Below, piece by piece: positions 11,201 to 26,200 of a stretch of 64,000 nt of DNA (its first letter is position 1; every line of letters starts with the position of its first letter). The stretch comes from Berberis thunbergii (taxonomy: Eukaryota; Streptophyta; Magnoliopsida; Ranunculales; Berberidaceae): the NCBI GenBank assembly GCA_003290165.1, contig QNQO01000219.1, positions 1 through 64,000 of the forward strand, in the 5' to 3' direction. The position numbers and the translations under genes were made by a program. The notes under the pieces were generated by a model. It was not told the origin of the DNA and searched no databases. It saw only the letters and a list, made by a program, of their open reading frames with translations.

Positions 11201-14200
11201 CTACTACAAACAATCGCTCACTATCAAATAGATAAGCGCAATGAGAACAGCAAATCAAGACCTAGTGCGTCTATAAGAATATCAGCTTTCTAAAAGAAGA
11301 ATAACACTTTCATTGACAGAAAATTCCAAACCTGTGCTGATAGTCGTAATCCATCCTTGAAACCCGCACGCCCAGTCCCTGCTAGTGTCACAACTCTCTT
11401 GCTAGTTGGATCAAGTTTCTTGATCTGGCATTAGTACACACAAATATCGTCAGACATGCACAAGTATTTCCTATAATTAGTATTCATTGATTTTGTGTGT
11501 GATTCATACTATACTGTAATTTAACTTAACAATGACTCCCTTTGCACATGCCAATGATCTGACAATGTACACTTAAATGCTATACATGTGTTCTAATTTA
11601 AATAAGTTTAATATGATTTACAGAAGAAAGTATCTTCAACTACTCTTAAACCTACAAAATGCAGTTAAACCACAAAAATCACATATCATTTATCAGAACC
11701 GCAAGAATGTCAAGCCCTTAGCAGATAAACCTTTCCGGAATCAAACATAAATAATATTTCTGACCATATTAGTCCAATATCACTATATGCACAACATTTT
11801 TTTTCGTGGTGAATTTATTTCAACAGCGTAACATTACCTTGTGATTATAGGAATCAGTAATATAAATTTGACCATCCTTCCCACACAAGACACCTAAAGG
11901 ATGTTGGAAAAGTACATCAGACCCTACTCCATCATGGTCTCCAAACTGCAACACAACAATATATAAAAGGAGCTCAGGACAGAAGCATTTTCTGTGTCAA
12001 ACAGGGAAGTTGAAGAGTACACATAATGAAACCATTAGATTTTTGAAAAAATAAAAATGAAAAAATCAAGAGCATACCCTGAACAGATTATCAGAGAAAA
12101 CTGCATCACCTCCAGCTAACAATCTTGTTCCTCCAGTTTTCAGATCAAGGGCTCTTATCGAACTACTCTCACTATCAGCAATGTATACCTCCTTTAAATC
12201 TACAAATCCAGGCAACTAGTGTGTCACCTCCACTAATAATAACAAAAACAATCAAACGTATCATATAATGCCAAAATATTACCAGGAGACAGTGAAATCC
12301 CAGATGGCTGTGCGAATGACGAGCTTTTAGAGCTGTCTCAAAATTAAATACAAAATAAACATCACCTCATGGTTTGAAAAATAGCAGGAATTTCTATTTA
12401 GTTTGATGACAAGAGCAGTAAAACAGTAAGTTTTGAAGCAATCTAGATGCACATGCACAACAATACTAGTATGCCTACAGAAGAATAGTGAAAAAAGTTA
12501 TCTTAGTATACACAATGCAAAAGTCCAACTCTTGCATAGAGAATGCAGAAGGATTTGAGAAAAGAGATCAAAGTTTTAAGGAGTGGAAAGCATCACATCA
12601 GAGCCCACGAGATTTGGCTAGTCTTGGGTACAAGTCCTAAACTTTCCTTGTAAAATTCTCTTCGAGTGAATTTGGAGTGGTTATGGAATTCAGACAAATC
12701 TTGGTGGATTTTTTCCCCAGTTCTCGTATTTCCCCAGGGTATGAGAGAGATTTTCAGGTTGAAATGACCCACATCCTCATCTTTTCTCAAAAGTGTGGCT
12801 ATCATATTCTAAGGGTGGAGCAAGAAATAATGAAATATTTCCTCATGTCAAACTAAAAAAGATTGTGGTCATACTTAATCTCAAATTTCCGACTTTTTCC
12901 CACTTACTCTCTCCATCTTTTTTAGTTTTTTTCAATCACTTTCCCTGGAACTTAATTCTTTTGAACCAAACACATTCATCAATTTTATTTTATTTTTAAT
13001 ATACTTTTGGATGTGTTCCAGCTTTTCCTCTTTTATTATATTAATTCAGCCGTGGTTGTAGCCAGAGGACTGGGCAATCAGTTAGATATTATGTTGAGGG
13101 TTCATCTTTGTATTTATGTATGTGTTGACATGTATATGACTTCTCATCCCCAAACATACTTGTAGTTCTTTGTTTTAGTTCATTCCGTCTATTAAAAACT
13201 ACACAATAGAACATGAATGTCTTGGATGACAAAGCTTACCTTGACCCATTCAAGTTTCTTTCAAAACCATCCCCACTGAAAGCTCTAGTAACACCATCTA
13301 CTGTATTATGTTCCCATATCTGATGTTGACCAGCCATTGCAATGTAGACAATATCATTTGTGGCCTCAAAGCAAACATCCCATGGGGAGTTGAGAACCTG
13401 AGAGGAAAGAATGACATTTTTTAACCCATGATATTTCAAGAAATGAACACATAGAGCAAAGGCATGATATAGATTAAACAATACAAGTTCTTCTAACTTG
13501 CCTGCGTAGCTCCTTTCCCTCCTCCTTTATAATCAGAACCTTTCGTTCCGTTTCCAGCAAGAGTTCGAACTGATTCATTATTAAAATCAATCTCCCTGTG
13601 AGAATAGGAGGGGAATAAATCAATAAGAAAACACACTCAATTATGAGCTATCTGCCTATCTTAACTGGACTTCTTCAAAATCTCAAGCTGGCTGATTTTA
13701 GCACATACTTGGGTATAACAGGCTACAAAAGACTTCCCAAGATTTGTATTTGGAAATGAGAAAATTATGGAAACAATCTACGTATCCAGGAATTTTTTAT
13801 TTTTTCGATGAATGAAACTGTTTCATTGCACTAAGAGATATTACAGATGAGCGAGAAACTCACAAACAAGACGAAAAGAAAAACAAGAAAAGGCTATCAA
13901 GGCTAACAGAAAATGGCAAAACCCAATAAAACAAAGAGAAAAGCATATCTTCCTAATAAGAGGTCATCCGATGAAAGAAGTTGTTCTGGCAGAGGTATGT
14001 TAAGGATCCATCTGCCAGGCTAAACCCATTGAATGGACGTGATTTAAACTGTAGTCCATATAGTGGGATAATATCTATGTCTCATTTATTTAATTATTCC
14101 ACTTCCATATAGTTTATCTTCTTTCCTTCATTTCACAACAGCAAGGTCTTCCTCTGATATTCACATAATTATTACATAATATATCCCTCAATTTATATAT

Positions 14201-17200
14201 GTTAGTGTTTCGATTATTATATTTTATAGCAGTGTTCTAAAAATCGGTCCAGGCGGCCGCCTAGGCGCTAGAAGGTGAAAAACCCCCAGATTAATGGATG
14301 GGCGGTTCTGGGCAGTCCGGGCGGGTTTGGGCGGGATCTAGGCGGTCTGGGCGATTTTTATTTATTTTTATTTTATTTTTTAATAAGGCTGATTGTGTTT
14401 TTATTTTATTTTCTTTCTTATTTTTTAGAAATAAATTATTTAATTATTGTTTATTCAGTATATGTCTAAATGTAGCAAATGATGATTACTTAATGGAATT
14501 CTTAAAGAATCTGCCAGTACCAATTTTACTAATGTAGATTTCTTATTTTATCAAACATAACTGAGGTTATTCATGCAGTTTGAAGAAAAATAAAAGAGTA
14601 CACAAATTCAAATTTATATAAAGTACCCATCATGACCAACTTCAGTCATTTGAGTTTTAATAAATTTTGTTCACGATTGTTAATTTTTCATGTTTTTAAA
14701 TTTTGCATATGTATATTGGCATTAAATTTGATTTAATTGATAAGGTATTATGCTTAACTTTTGAAAATTATTAAAGTAATAATACAAAACCTAAGACCGC
14801 CTAAGCCCCTAGGCGCTAGGCACCTGCTCACCGCCCGCCCAGCGCCTAGCGATTTTTAGAACACTATTTTATAGTAATTATTTCGTTTTCATGTCTTTGT
14901 AGGAATTTGGGCATAAACGATGAAATCATATTAAAGCGACAAGTTAAGGAATGACAATTGGTCGATTCTAGCGGTGGCACAAAGTAGAACTCACACATCT
15001 AAACCTAAAACCTAAGCCCATAACCTAAACCCAAAACCTAACCCATAAACCCAAAACCAAGCCCATAACTTAAATCCAAATCCAATGTTAAGCCCAATCA
15101 AACCCTAGACACATTCCCTCAATCACCAAAGATTCTGATTTTTTTTTTCCTTAAATCACTCATTGAACCGTCTCCTGAACTTGTCCATATTCATTTTCTC
15201 CTAATTCTCTATAAATACAAAAATTCAATGGATGAGAAAAGGAAGGAAGAGAAGGGAAGAAAAAAAATCATTAGAAAATCAAATCCTCTTTCCTTCAAAG
15301 AGTGATTCTCATCACCATCCCAACCAAGCAAATTTCTCTCCTTCATCCCTCGTCACCACCTCCATCCATCATCAGCCATACCACCAAGCTCTGCCACCAT
15401 CACCCTAGCATCTCCCTGTCCCTGCTCCTCTCCCCTGTCCACACAGCCACCACTACCATCTCGTTCTCCCACCATCAGCCACCCCGCACATCACGAAACA
15501 GACCACCACCGCCACTAATTACCGTGAAACAGGGGCGTGACAACCCTGTTTTACGTTAAAAACATCACCTCGCCATCACCACAATTAACCTTCATCTCGT
15601 CGTCTCTCTCTCTCAGCCACCATCACCCGAGCACCACCACCACCACGAAACAGGGGAGTGACAACCCTGCTTCGCGTCAGATCTCCGCCTTGCCACAGAC
15701 CTTGCTCCATGTTTTCCTCTCTTCTCCACGATCTCTCCCTCCTCCACTTCGCCCTCTCTCTTCCTGCATCAAAACAGACCGAGAAGGGCACACCGCGAAA
15801 CAGAGCCTCATCGCGGCTCTGTTCCGCCTCGCTGCCGCCGCTGTTCCTCCTCTTCTCTCGGCCTCTCTTCGTCTCGAGCTCCTTCCTGCCTCCCTCTCTC
15901 ACGACCACCGTTGCAAGTGGCGCTTTAGCAGGCGGCACAAATCACCGCGACAGGAGAAACAGGGCTCCGCAAATTCTCTGTTTTGATTTTCTTTCTGCTT
16001 CCTTTCCTTAATTCAGTGTTTCCTCACTCTTTCTTTTTGCAGGTTCAGAACCAGTCGGAGGAGCGAGGAGCGAACCAACAGACGCGAAGAACAGCACTGC
16101 AAGCAGCGCTGTCGCGTTGGAGACGAAAGGAACTGTAGCAGAGGTGCGGGAATGATTTAAAATATGTTTTTCGCTATTTGCACCCCCAATTTCTCTCTGT
16201 ACTACCACAGAGCTTTTGTACTTCATCTTCTTGGGATTCGTGTTCGAACCAACTGCTGAGTACCACCACATTGAATTTGCGACAAATTAAATGGGTTGTA
16301 TAAATTATTTTGATTGATTTTACTGAATCGTGTGCTTAATTGTTAATTACAATTTATTTCTGAAAGTTTTTTATAAATTACTTTTGCTTGAAATAATTTG
16401 TTAATGTTTGATAGAAACATGATATAATTTAATTTGATTTCAACGATTACATATTCGGTGTAAGCAAGAGATTCTCATCCCTAAAGCTTCTCGTATTTAA
16501 ATTTAGTAATTTAGATTTAAATAATTTTTGCTAACTCATTGGTGAGTCCAAGCCCACAAAATCCACATTTTTCTTTTATATTATTTTTCTTATTTTTTAA
16601 ATTTATTTTTAGTTAGTTTTAAAATGTTGTAACCCCATTTTCCATTTAAATTAGTTTAAATTAAATTATAAATTCCAATTGCATCCACATTCCTCGTGGG
16701 ATCGACCCGTACTTGTCGTTGTCTACCAGTTAGACACCGTGCACTTGCGGTTATTAAAAGTGGGTTGAATTAACCTATTTATTTAGGTTAGTTAAACTCG
16801 CCCCAACTCAACAGATCTTCTCCATGACTTTCTCAATAACAAAAAAAGCTCTAGATCACTCCACCATTCAACCACACACATTTCTGAATCGAACCAGCCA
16901 TTCTCGGCACCACAAAAGGAGAAATCGAAGGAAAAAAAAACGAAAGAAGGTAAAATCTCTCCCTCTCTGTCGAAATTGATCTCTCCCCCTCTCTCGATCG
17001 ATCCCTCTCGACAGATCGATTGATGTCCATTGATCTGTCCATCGATCTTTCAACGTGTCCAAACAATGTCCAAGTCAGTCAACGAATTTTGACCGTTGAC
17101 CATGTGTTCAATACGTGTTGGACGCGAATCCGCGTCCGACACGTATTTGACGTGTGATTCGGAGGTTTTCCGAAGAGTCGGTGCATCTGAGGTAAAGATT

Positions 17201-20200
17201 ATGAGCTAGAATCTAGAGACAATATTAACATACTACAAAAGTAAGCTAAATCATTGGCATAACACAGGCATGCTAACATGCCTCAAAAGTTTCAGAATGA
17301 TGAAACTAATTGGTAGTGCTTTTGGGATGGGCAATGAATGCTTGACTCGTAATTCTTGACATACCTGAGGGCATGATTTTCAGTATCAGCAACATACAAT
17401 AGATTTTTATTTGGGTTGTATGCCAGCCCCTGTGAAAGCAATACAAACATAAGCTTATTCACCAGTGTGAACCATATGAATGTCACAAAAATATACACAT
17501 AGAAAGGTGAAAGTGAGGAAATATATGCATCTTGGAAGGAAGTATTCTGATATACCTTCTCTGAATTTCTCTACCGTTGTTCATTTTGAATAAACTGATA
17601 CGAATAGGAAGGATTGAGTCAAAGAGTTACCTGAGGGCGATTGAAGGTGGCATCATCAAAGGTACCATCATTTAGACCCTCCACTCCTGTACTACCAACT
17701 TGGACAATATAATTCCCATCTAGGTCTGTTACCACCTACCTTCCAAATAGGACATTATATGATTGAGACTAAATGGTAAAAAAAATTATAAATCTTAAAA
17801 TTAATTGCATCGGTACATCAGTGGATGTATATAATTCCTAAAAAGTCCTGAAAACTTAGACACGTATTTTGGTTTTAAAAAAAAAAAAAAAAAGTAGAGT
17901 TCTCATGATTGCTTTTTATTCTTTTATGTTCTCGATGTTGTGGAATGCATTATTGCTAGTACTTGCAAAATGATTATGTAATTTCGTTATTATTGCTAGT
18001 ACTTGCAAAATGATTATGTAATTCGTTAAGATAAAAATAACAGGGGGAGAACTTACAATTCTGTTATGATTGCTATCTGAAATAAACAGTCTATTGTTGT
18101 AGACATCAACTGCAAGTTTTCCTGGGAACTTCAATGGGGATTTCATCAGCCGAGGATCACTATCCTTCTCCAAAGACAAGGGAATAGGTGCTTTGTCCAA
18201 AAGCTTTTTTTCACCATAAAACAGAAGAGCTGCCTCAACAAAGTCATCAAGATCCTAGGCATACACAAATCAAAAACAAATTAATAAGTAAATCCACTTT
18301 TGCAGTAGCTGTTTTTTATTTTGTTTTTTTCACGTTTTACCACAGGAGTAGAACAATCCAGACAAACAAAATAGAACATGTTAAGAATAAAATTCAGTAT
18401 ATATGCGTAAGTCCCTTTTCAAATTGCAGACAACTAGCATAGAGCTTCATCATGTAGAAGATGTATGCTTGTAATGGAGAAAACCGGTTTATAGCTTCTA
18501 TGTCACATAAATGATAAAACAAGCTCGACTTCAATTATAAAAGGACAGCGATCACATTTAAGAGGACGGACACCTTACCATTAACATTATCCTTAAAAAA
18601 CAACTTGCTACAACATTCCTGAACTAACTAAAGTATGACTCTGAACCTTCCATTTTCACTTATTACATTAAGACCCAATTCAATGCTAAGAAATTAAGTT
18701 GGTTCATGTGCTGGTGATCTTTATGATAAGGAACTTACCCTCATTCAAATCAGCACTTGTTGAAAGTGCAAAAAGTAGCCAGTCTTGGAGTTTTTTTAAC
18801 TTATAATCTGCTTTTGAGACGGTTAGACGTTCCAGAGTTGGCTGATTCTTGGGTGAAATAATCACAACAAATTGTAACAACATTCATATATTGCTAGACC
18901 AATGAATCATGCATGGGAACGAAGGCGGTCCAAATTTACAAACAGATTAAAGGCTGCCTTAGCGCCTTGAGTCCTCAACTTTATTTTATTTCTAATATAT
19001 ATTTGTCCTTTTAAATGTTCATGCAACATTTTCTTTTAGTAAAATATTTTGTAAAATAAAATTTTCAAACTTGAAATTGAAACTCCAAAAATGGAGTATA
19101 TATTACTATTATTTTTAAGCCGTGATAGTCATGCACACAGAGGGAATGCGGATCATTTGTGTCGATCACCACTCAAGATTTAAGTAAGATTATGTTAGTA
19201 ACGAAAGTCCAACAAACAATCTTCAATTATTCCAATAAAAGTTATGTATATGCCACATTTCTAAGCAGGTCTTTGAGAACACACACAAGAAGAATAGAAA
19301 AATGCCAATACCTTTCGATGACCTTCACCTGCTATTTGCGCCAAGAGCGTTCCTCCGGGACTGACAATAGCAAATGTAGGCCATGAACTTATACCTAGTT
19401 CTCTCCATAAATACATGTCCCCATCGTTGACAACCTGGAAGAATTTGGAAAAAAATTAAACAAATAAATAAATAAATAAAACCCAACAATAATAATTGAA
19501 CAATATAAGTAATTAACTAGACTACTCTTAACAGAAGGACAAAACAGCACTTGACTAGATAAGATATGAGAACACAAGTGTCTGCAAATGAAAATAAATA
19601 AGACATCCTATAAACCAAGAATGTTCTGTCAGCAGAGAAGAGGAAGAAATTTCACGGATGAGATTCATGTTCTTTGGCCCTTCCCTAAAAGAGCAGTCCT
19701 TTCAGTCGAATCAGGCAGTAGAGCAGTAGCCTTCTTTCCTTTACATAGGTAGATAAAGTAACTCTAACAAGAATCAATCTAAATGACTCTAAAAGAAATG
19801 ATAAGCCCAAACAAGTTATTGATAAGATGAATCTCTATTAGCTGCAAATTCCTATGGGGAGGATTGGAAATGAAAGTCCAGACTTTTTATTAGTTAATAA
19901 CATTATCTATTAACTTGAGGCCATGGTAAATTTTCAATGATACAAGTTTCATCTAAAAAAAACATCATTTTCTGCATTGATATGGGCAGATGATAACACA
20001 TATAGTTACAGGAATACAAAATATATCCCACATGTACACAGGTGCATATCAGTAAGGTGAATCAAAGATATAAGTACACTGCGATATCTCTGATATTGAG
20101 ATACTTCTTGACGAAAATTAATGCCTTTACCAGATTGAAACCATAAGATAGTATCCTCAACTACATTATCATATCAAACCTAACTTCACATTTGCATAGG

Positions 20201-23200
20201 GTACACTTCATCAAAAAACGGGGTAGCGACATAATTTCCAGATACGATGGAACTATTGTGATAAATTAAATGCCTAGTGCAAGTGTATAGTCCTTAAAAT
20301 TCAAATATTTGACATACAGGGTGGTTGATGTTGTAACGTAATACTGCATTTCGAATGGCTTCCAGGTCTTTCTCATTATCGAACTTTGCAGAATGTACTC
20401 CCACAACGGTGAACTGCAAAATTTCGATTGTGTATGCACCAATCAAATTCATATATCACATAGATTATACAATTTTACAAATAGAAAAGGTAATTAAAAA
20501 GAGTGTGCTAAGTTCTACAAGTTTAGCAACATAATTTATATGCTTAGAATAAAGATGATGACTTTACCGGGCTATCTCTATATTTGTTCTCCAAGAATTC
20601 TAGATCAGGCAACACGTGCATACAATTAATACAACAGTAGGTCCAAAAATCCAATAGAACCACTTTTCCTTTTAAATCCTGTCCATACAAACAAAAAGGT
20701 TAGAATTGAAAACAGCTTTTCATATGGAACATCTACTTATTTAATCCTGAAACTGCATGATAGGGCTGTCAATGGATCAGATTTGGGTAAGAAAATGATT
20801 AAATTAGGCTTTATTGGATCAGATTTCGGATTAAAATCCATCTTTTCCCAAGTAATTTTTGCAACTCCAGGATCCAAACCCAATCCATTGACAACCGTAC
20901 TGTATGAGTGAACCGGGTGCAAAATTGAAATCTTGAAGATCCCGTATAAACTATGAAGATACAAATACTATCCAAATAATATATTTAACTTGATATCGCA
21001 AATCTATCCTATTTGAGATATTAGTGGAACAAGAAGTATAACAATAATCATAATTAACTCTAGTTATGAGTTGTGGTGCAAATCATGTTGCTCGATAACA
21101 ATCGTCATAATTAAGTCTAGTTATGAATTGTAGTGCAAACCATGTTGCATGGACTTCTTCAAAAGGATGATATACCAACGCCCCCTCTTATGCCTCACTT
21201 TGGAGGTTTCTTCAATAAAGTTATTGAGCATGCACTGTTCTATTGCTTTTCTATGTTAACCGGCCAGTGTAGAACAAACCGTGGATCGGCCCGACATTTG
21301 AAAGCCCGAAATTTTAAAGACCGAGCCCAGACCAGGTTAGCCGGTTGACCGATTTTTCGGGCTGGGCCGAGTCAGTCTCGGTCCAACCAGTTTTTCAGCC
21401 CAATTTTCTCAAGCCAGTTTTTAAAAAAGGACAAGTGACTCAAACATCCCTTTCTTTGATCCCATCTAAACTCCAATCTCATTCATCATGACCATGATGT
21501 ATGTTTGTTTCATATCCAATCTAAACTCCAATCCCATCCATCATGACACTCCTATCCAAAACCAAAACCATTGTTGGTTTCATAATCATCCATTGGTTTT
21601 GTTTTGCAAATAATGATCTCAACCCCTCTCTCTATTGTTTGAGTGAGTGTAATGGGTGGGACCCACAAATTGTGTCAATGTCACATGGGGAAAATACGTT
21701 GGGTTTTAGGGGTAGGTTCATGTTGTACTAGTATAGTTTGGGTTGAGCTTTTCATATTAGAGTGGTAAGTTTGGGTTGGGTTTTGATGTTGGTGGGGATA
21801 GTTTGGGTTGGACTTTGGAACAAATTGGTACTCTATTTAAACATTTGGGTCGGGCCCGATTAACTGACCGCTTAGGATTGCTAGAACCGAGGACTGGACC
21901 AGACCTAAAAACTGAACCAAAGATTAAAAATCTATTATAAAACCAAACTGACCGATTCGGTTCTGTTTTTCGGTCTAAATTGCCGCAGCCTAATATATAT
22001 ATACTCTTACCTCCAGATATTTATCGTACAGGACAATCCAACACAGTCTATACCATTTAGTAAAATAATTCTTTTTAACAATGTTAGTGAATCGTAAATC
22101 GTAACGTGTAAGATTTAGATTTAATCGTAAATCGCAAGATTTTTTAATTATAATATATATATATATATATATAATATGTTAGGGTTTTCTTTTAGGGATC
22201 GTTTTTTACTTTAAAAGATCAAAACATTGTCTAAAAAATAAGGGTTTAAAAATGATTATAAAGTTTTTTAAGGGTTTAATTATAATATTTAATAACAAGT
22301 ATTTGTTTAGGGGTACAAAAAGAATTTCTCTCAATTCTCATACACAGACAACATTCTCAACCTAGAGAGTTCTCTCAACTCAAACACAAAGAACAGAAGG
22401 ATAAACAGAGAGAAGTTCTCTCAAACAATGTCTCAAATAGAGGGTTTAAGAAAAACAAAGAGAAGGACGTTCTTCTTCTTCTTCTTCAACAATCTGATTA
22501 TCAACTCCTTCAACAATCGGTCGAATTAGTTTGTTCTTTGAACCAATATGAAGTGAACACAGCTCGAGAAGGGAGCAAATCCGAGCAGATCTGAGCTGAC
22601 TCTAAGGGATTGGCCTAGACAAGCAGTGGATCTGAGTCAGAAACGAGGGAAAGAGCTCGTGTCGGAGTGGATCTTAGCCTGATCTGAGCCGGTAAGTGTT
22701 TGAATATTGATCTTCTTCTTCCCTTTCTTTGTTTTTCTTCTTCCCTATCTTTGTTCTTCTTCCCTTTTGTTTTTTTTTTTTTCTCTGTTGGATTTCTCGC
22801 CTTTAATATAAATCGAACGATTGTCGTTCAATCGCACTTTAACTATTTCTTTCCTAAATCGGAGACGATTCACTCCGATTTGGGTGAAATCCAATTTGTT
22901 TGTCAATTCACATCGTTTGCATGCCGAGTCGAGTCTAATCGGCGATTTGACTCGCGATTTGTACCGATTCATACAACACTGCTTTCTAAACTATGCAAAA
23001 CATAATGTTGAGTCCATGAATCAAATCGTATATGTGTTTCACCAAATGTGATACTCCATACTGGTTCAAATTCTAACATCCACATTAGCATTCAAGTGAT
23101 AGATCTAAAATGTAGATTACCATTACATACAAAATAACACGTTTTATATAATAAGTAATAATGTCGGGATGGAAATTTTTAGCAAAGAACTCAAGGACAA

Positions 23201-26200
23201 ACAAAATTGGTAAGAAAATACAGAGCTATCAAATTCACAAACATAATATGAGGATTTACCTTGCGGAATTGAAGCGGTGATGTATTCAACCAATCAAGTT
23301 TAGATGGAAACTCTGGTACAACAGGAGCATTCCCCCTTAGAAAGTTTAAGATGATAAACTTAGAATCAAACTGGTTAAAAAATTTCAACAAATGAAATAC
23401 AAACAACAAAACAAATGCACTGGCAAGAACTGACATACTTGGCCTCCAAGTCAGAGATATAGTTCACAAATTCTTGAATTCTTGCAGATTGTAATCCTCC
23501 TGTCGAAGCAAAATAGTGAGTTTTACTCTTCATGATTATTAATCATCAGAGAACATATTTAACTATAGGAATCACCTCATCTGTTTGTGATTTTATAAAC
23601 AAACGATAGTCATAAAAAGGTCACTCCAAACATCGATCTCAGCAAACTAAACCTATATAAACTTTCTTGTTATCTTTATCAATCCCATGTGGCATTTCAT
23701 TTGCACTGAAGATCTCTTTATTTGCTTAGAAGTGTGTTTTATATTGATGCTTACTGAATCAATTTTTATTATGAAAGAATTAACGCATTCTGACCTTTTC
23801 TTTCTTTTTTTCTTTTCTTTTAGCTGAGATTTTTAAAAGTCTATCTGAGAAATCCCCAACTATTAGGTGATAAGAATGGAACGAAAACCAGAATGATAAC
23901 AAATTTATAAATAAAATATAAAAAAAATAAATAAATAAATAAATAAAATAATAATAAATAAAAACTAAACAAATAATTTTATTCAAGAAAAGGTGGATTA
24001 TATAGAATGAAGATAAAGAATTTTTAACAATACCTTGACTCAGTCCGAAAGTGGGATGACTGGATCCGAAAAACAAGTTAAGAATGGCCTTTGGAGATGT
24101 GTATTGCATTGCCTGCATTGGGATACCAATTCCAAGCTTGTTAATAGGTAATCCAAAATATCATTTGAAAAACCATATGATCAAAGTAAGATGATATATT
24201 TTAACGAGTACATTTATGAGATTCAACTACAATTAAATCAATTCTTCAAATTCTGCATGTATTCCACATATTACATTTATCCTAGAGGGATGTAATATAT
24301 ACAGGTCCAAAATGTTTTTATAGAAGATCTCTGTTTTTAAAGTAAGGATATAAAACCAATCTTCTTTTGAGAAAGCTTTTTACATTCGTATAAAACCAAT
24401 TTTCTAGGAAATAAACAATGAATTTTATTTTGACGCTTTGTTGGCCAAGATTAATAGAAGAGTTGCTGGTTACAATTGATACAGAAACTAGAAAATGAAA
24501 CAAAAGCCATAGGCAACCTTGCGCCTAAGGAGCAAAATGGCGTACACCTTGACTTCACTTATAAATGTTGATAGTTTGTCATTTGGCAGAACTTCTTCTT
24601 TAACAATAAGACTCGATAAATACAAGCAATAGCTTTGGATGGTATTCAAGTTAAACACCGAGGAGAATAGCATCTACTTCAATTTTTTCGTTAGTTTTTT
24701 TTACCTCAATACTATATAATATACAAGCTTTTGTCCAACAAGAAAATTTTGATATCGAAAATGATCACAAATTCACGAGTAAGTGTTTGGGTTGAAAGTG
24801 TTTCTCATAAAGAAAACTGAAGTTTTGTTTATGTTGCAACTTGTTGCTTTTGTTTTCTACTATCAATTCATCTCTAAAAAATTCCTTCTATTAAAATAGC
24901 TGTCATGGAAACCATAAAAATTTTCAAACATTGTTTTAGAGCATTTATATTGTTCATCTCTATTAGGTTTACCTTCCAGTTTGCGATGGTGAAGAGAACG
25001 CATGAGACAGAAACGGCCAAACTTCCATATTTTACAATGTCTCGCCGAGTACCCTGCAACCTGTCAATAAATTATTTCTGCAACCTCAAGGTTAGTTCCA
25101 TTCACCTACATGAATTCTCCAGGTTAATGCATCAAATACCAACCAACAGATGACATAACTTGAATCCACTTAAAGTGAAATTAAGAAGTTTGCACAAGAA
25201 AGAAAAGAACATGTTACATACCATTGCAAGAAATTATAAAATCAATGAGATAGGCATAACTCGTATTAAGTAATCTACTGCAAGGAGTTAGGGCAGTTTC
25301 ATTAACTTATTTGTTACAAACTGATCAGGGCCAATGACTAAGCTACAAAGCTTAGGGGTTCGAAATTAATTAAACCAGGAGCAAAAACAGCATACTGATA
25401 TTATATCCAATAAGCAAAAGCATCAAGGATTTTATCAGACATGGATGGAAATTGAGTGGACGCCAATGTACCAAACAAGCTTATATACATACTGCATTAC
25501 TTTATATGATGTAAATTACATGACTTGTTCGACAAAATAAGATAACTTCGAAATTAGTAGAACTATTAATATCTTAGGATGTGCAAGCAAAGAATGTGTT
25601 ATAGTATTTTATCATGATGAAAAAGCAAATAACATATCATATCATATTACTGCAGCAGAATCCTCCTTACCCTCCCACAGGACGTATATCTCCAATGGAT
25701 CCACCTTCTGCTGTTTCAGACAGAATCTCTATAGGAGCTTGCTGTGAATAATGATTATTCTGGGTGCCCTGCATCCTCTCATCTGCAATGGTTTCTCTCA
25801 TTACTCATTCTGGCAGAAACAAGCACATCGCCCAAGAAAATATCTTGCAGAAAACTTGAAGAAATATTATTGGATAAGATGAGATCCAGCGCCCAAAAAA
25901 ATTTAACTGGAAGCCATGCAATAATTATCTTTTTGAGAAATGTTACACTGTATCGCGTGAAGGAAAAGAATTTGCCACAATGCAAACTCAATGCATTCTA
26001 ATAGAACTAGTTGCAGCTAGTCTTTAACAATTGGATGGAACTGAGAATAGATTGTTGCATTATTGAGCGCAAAAGAAGATTTGCAAGATATTCTAAAAAC
26101 TACATTCTAGGACTAAACTACCAGCACCACCACCAACAATGTCTTGGAGTGAAACATTGCTAATCTCTTTTCTGATAAGAGCAGGTCATTATTGAGCGCA

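Larger units (their letters stand above)
8284..18254 (-). other. SOQ1: SOQ1 module 3: NHL beta-propeller and C-terminal domain (exons 16-28)
   Basis: Exons 16-26 encode repeated propeller blades: [87 protein letters not shown] and [16 protein letters not shown]. The blades follow the NHL pattern (hydrophobic-x-V/I-x-D-x-x-N). The rest (about residue 910 to 1078) is the C-terminal domain, with a basic SLKRLRRRS stretch and cysteines in [17 protein letters not shown] across the exon 27/28 junction. The stop TAA is at 8286-8284. Confidence 0.93.
19312..25782 (-). other. SOQ1: SOQ1 module 2: membrane span and thioredoxin-like domain (exons 8-15)
   Basis: Exon 8 is a weakly conserved linker. Exon 9 encodes [17 protein letters not shown], a single hydrophobic segment at about residues 351-367 that fits the thylakoid-spanning helix. 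Exons 10-12 form a linker. Exon 13 carries [20 protein letters not shown], the atypical thioredoxin active site CCINC (C457-C461; redox pair C458 and C461) known from SOQ1. Exons 14 and 15 complete the fold with [15 protein letters not shown] and the cis-proline region [15 protein letters not shown]. In the family this domain is lumenal and needed to suppress qH. Confidence 0.93.

Noticed and set aside
13800..14010. LINE 3' end in SOQ1 intron 18
   Set aside because: The T-rich start and the GAAACTGTTTCATTGCA stretch resemble reversed LINE tails, but I found no RNase H or reverse transcriptase motif to support it.
15302..16011. Ser/Pro/His-rich frames in SOQ1 intron 18
   Set aside because: They lie in the C/T-rich interior of the intronic LTR, occur in several frames at once and show no domain.
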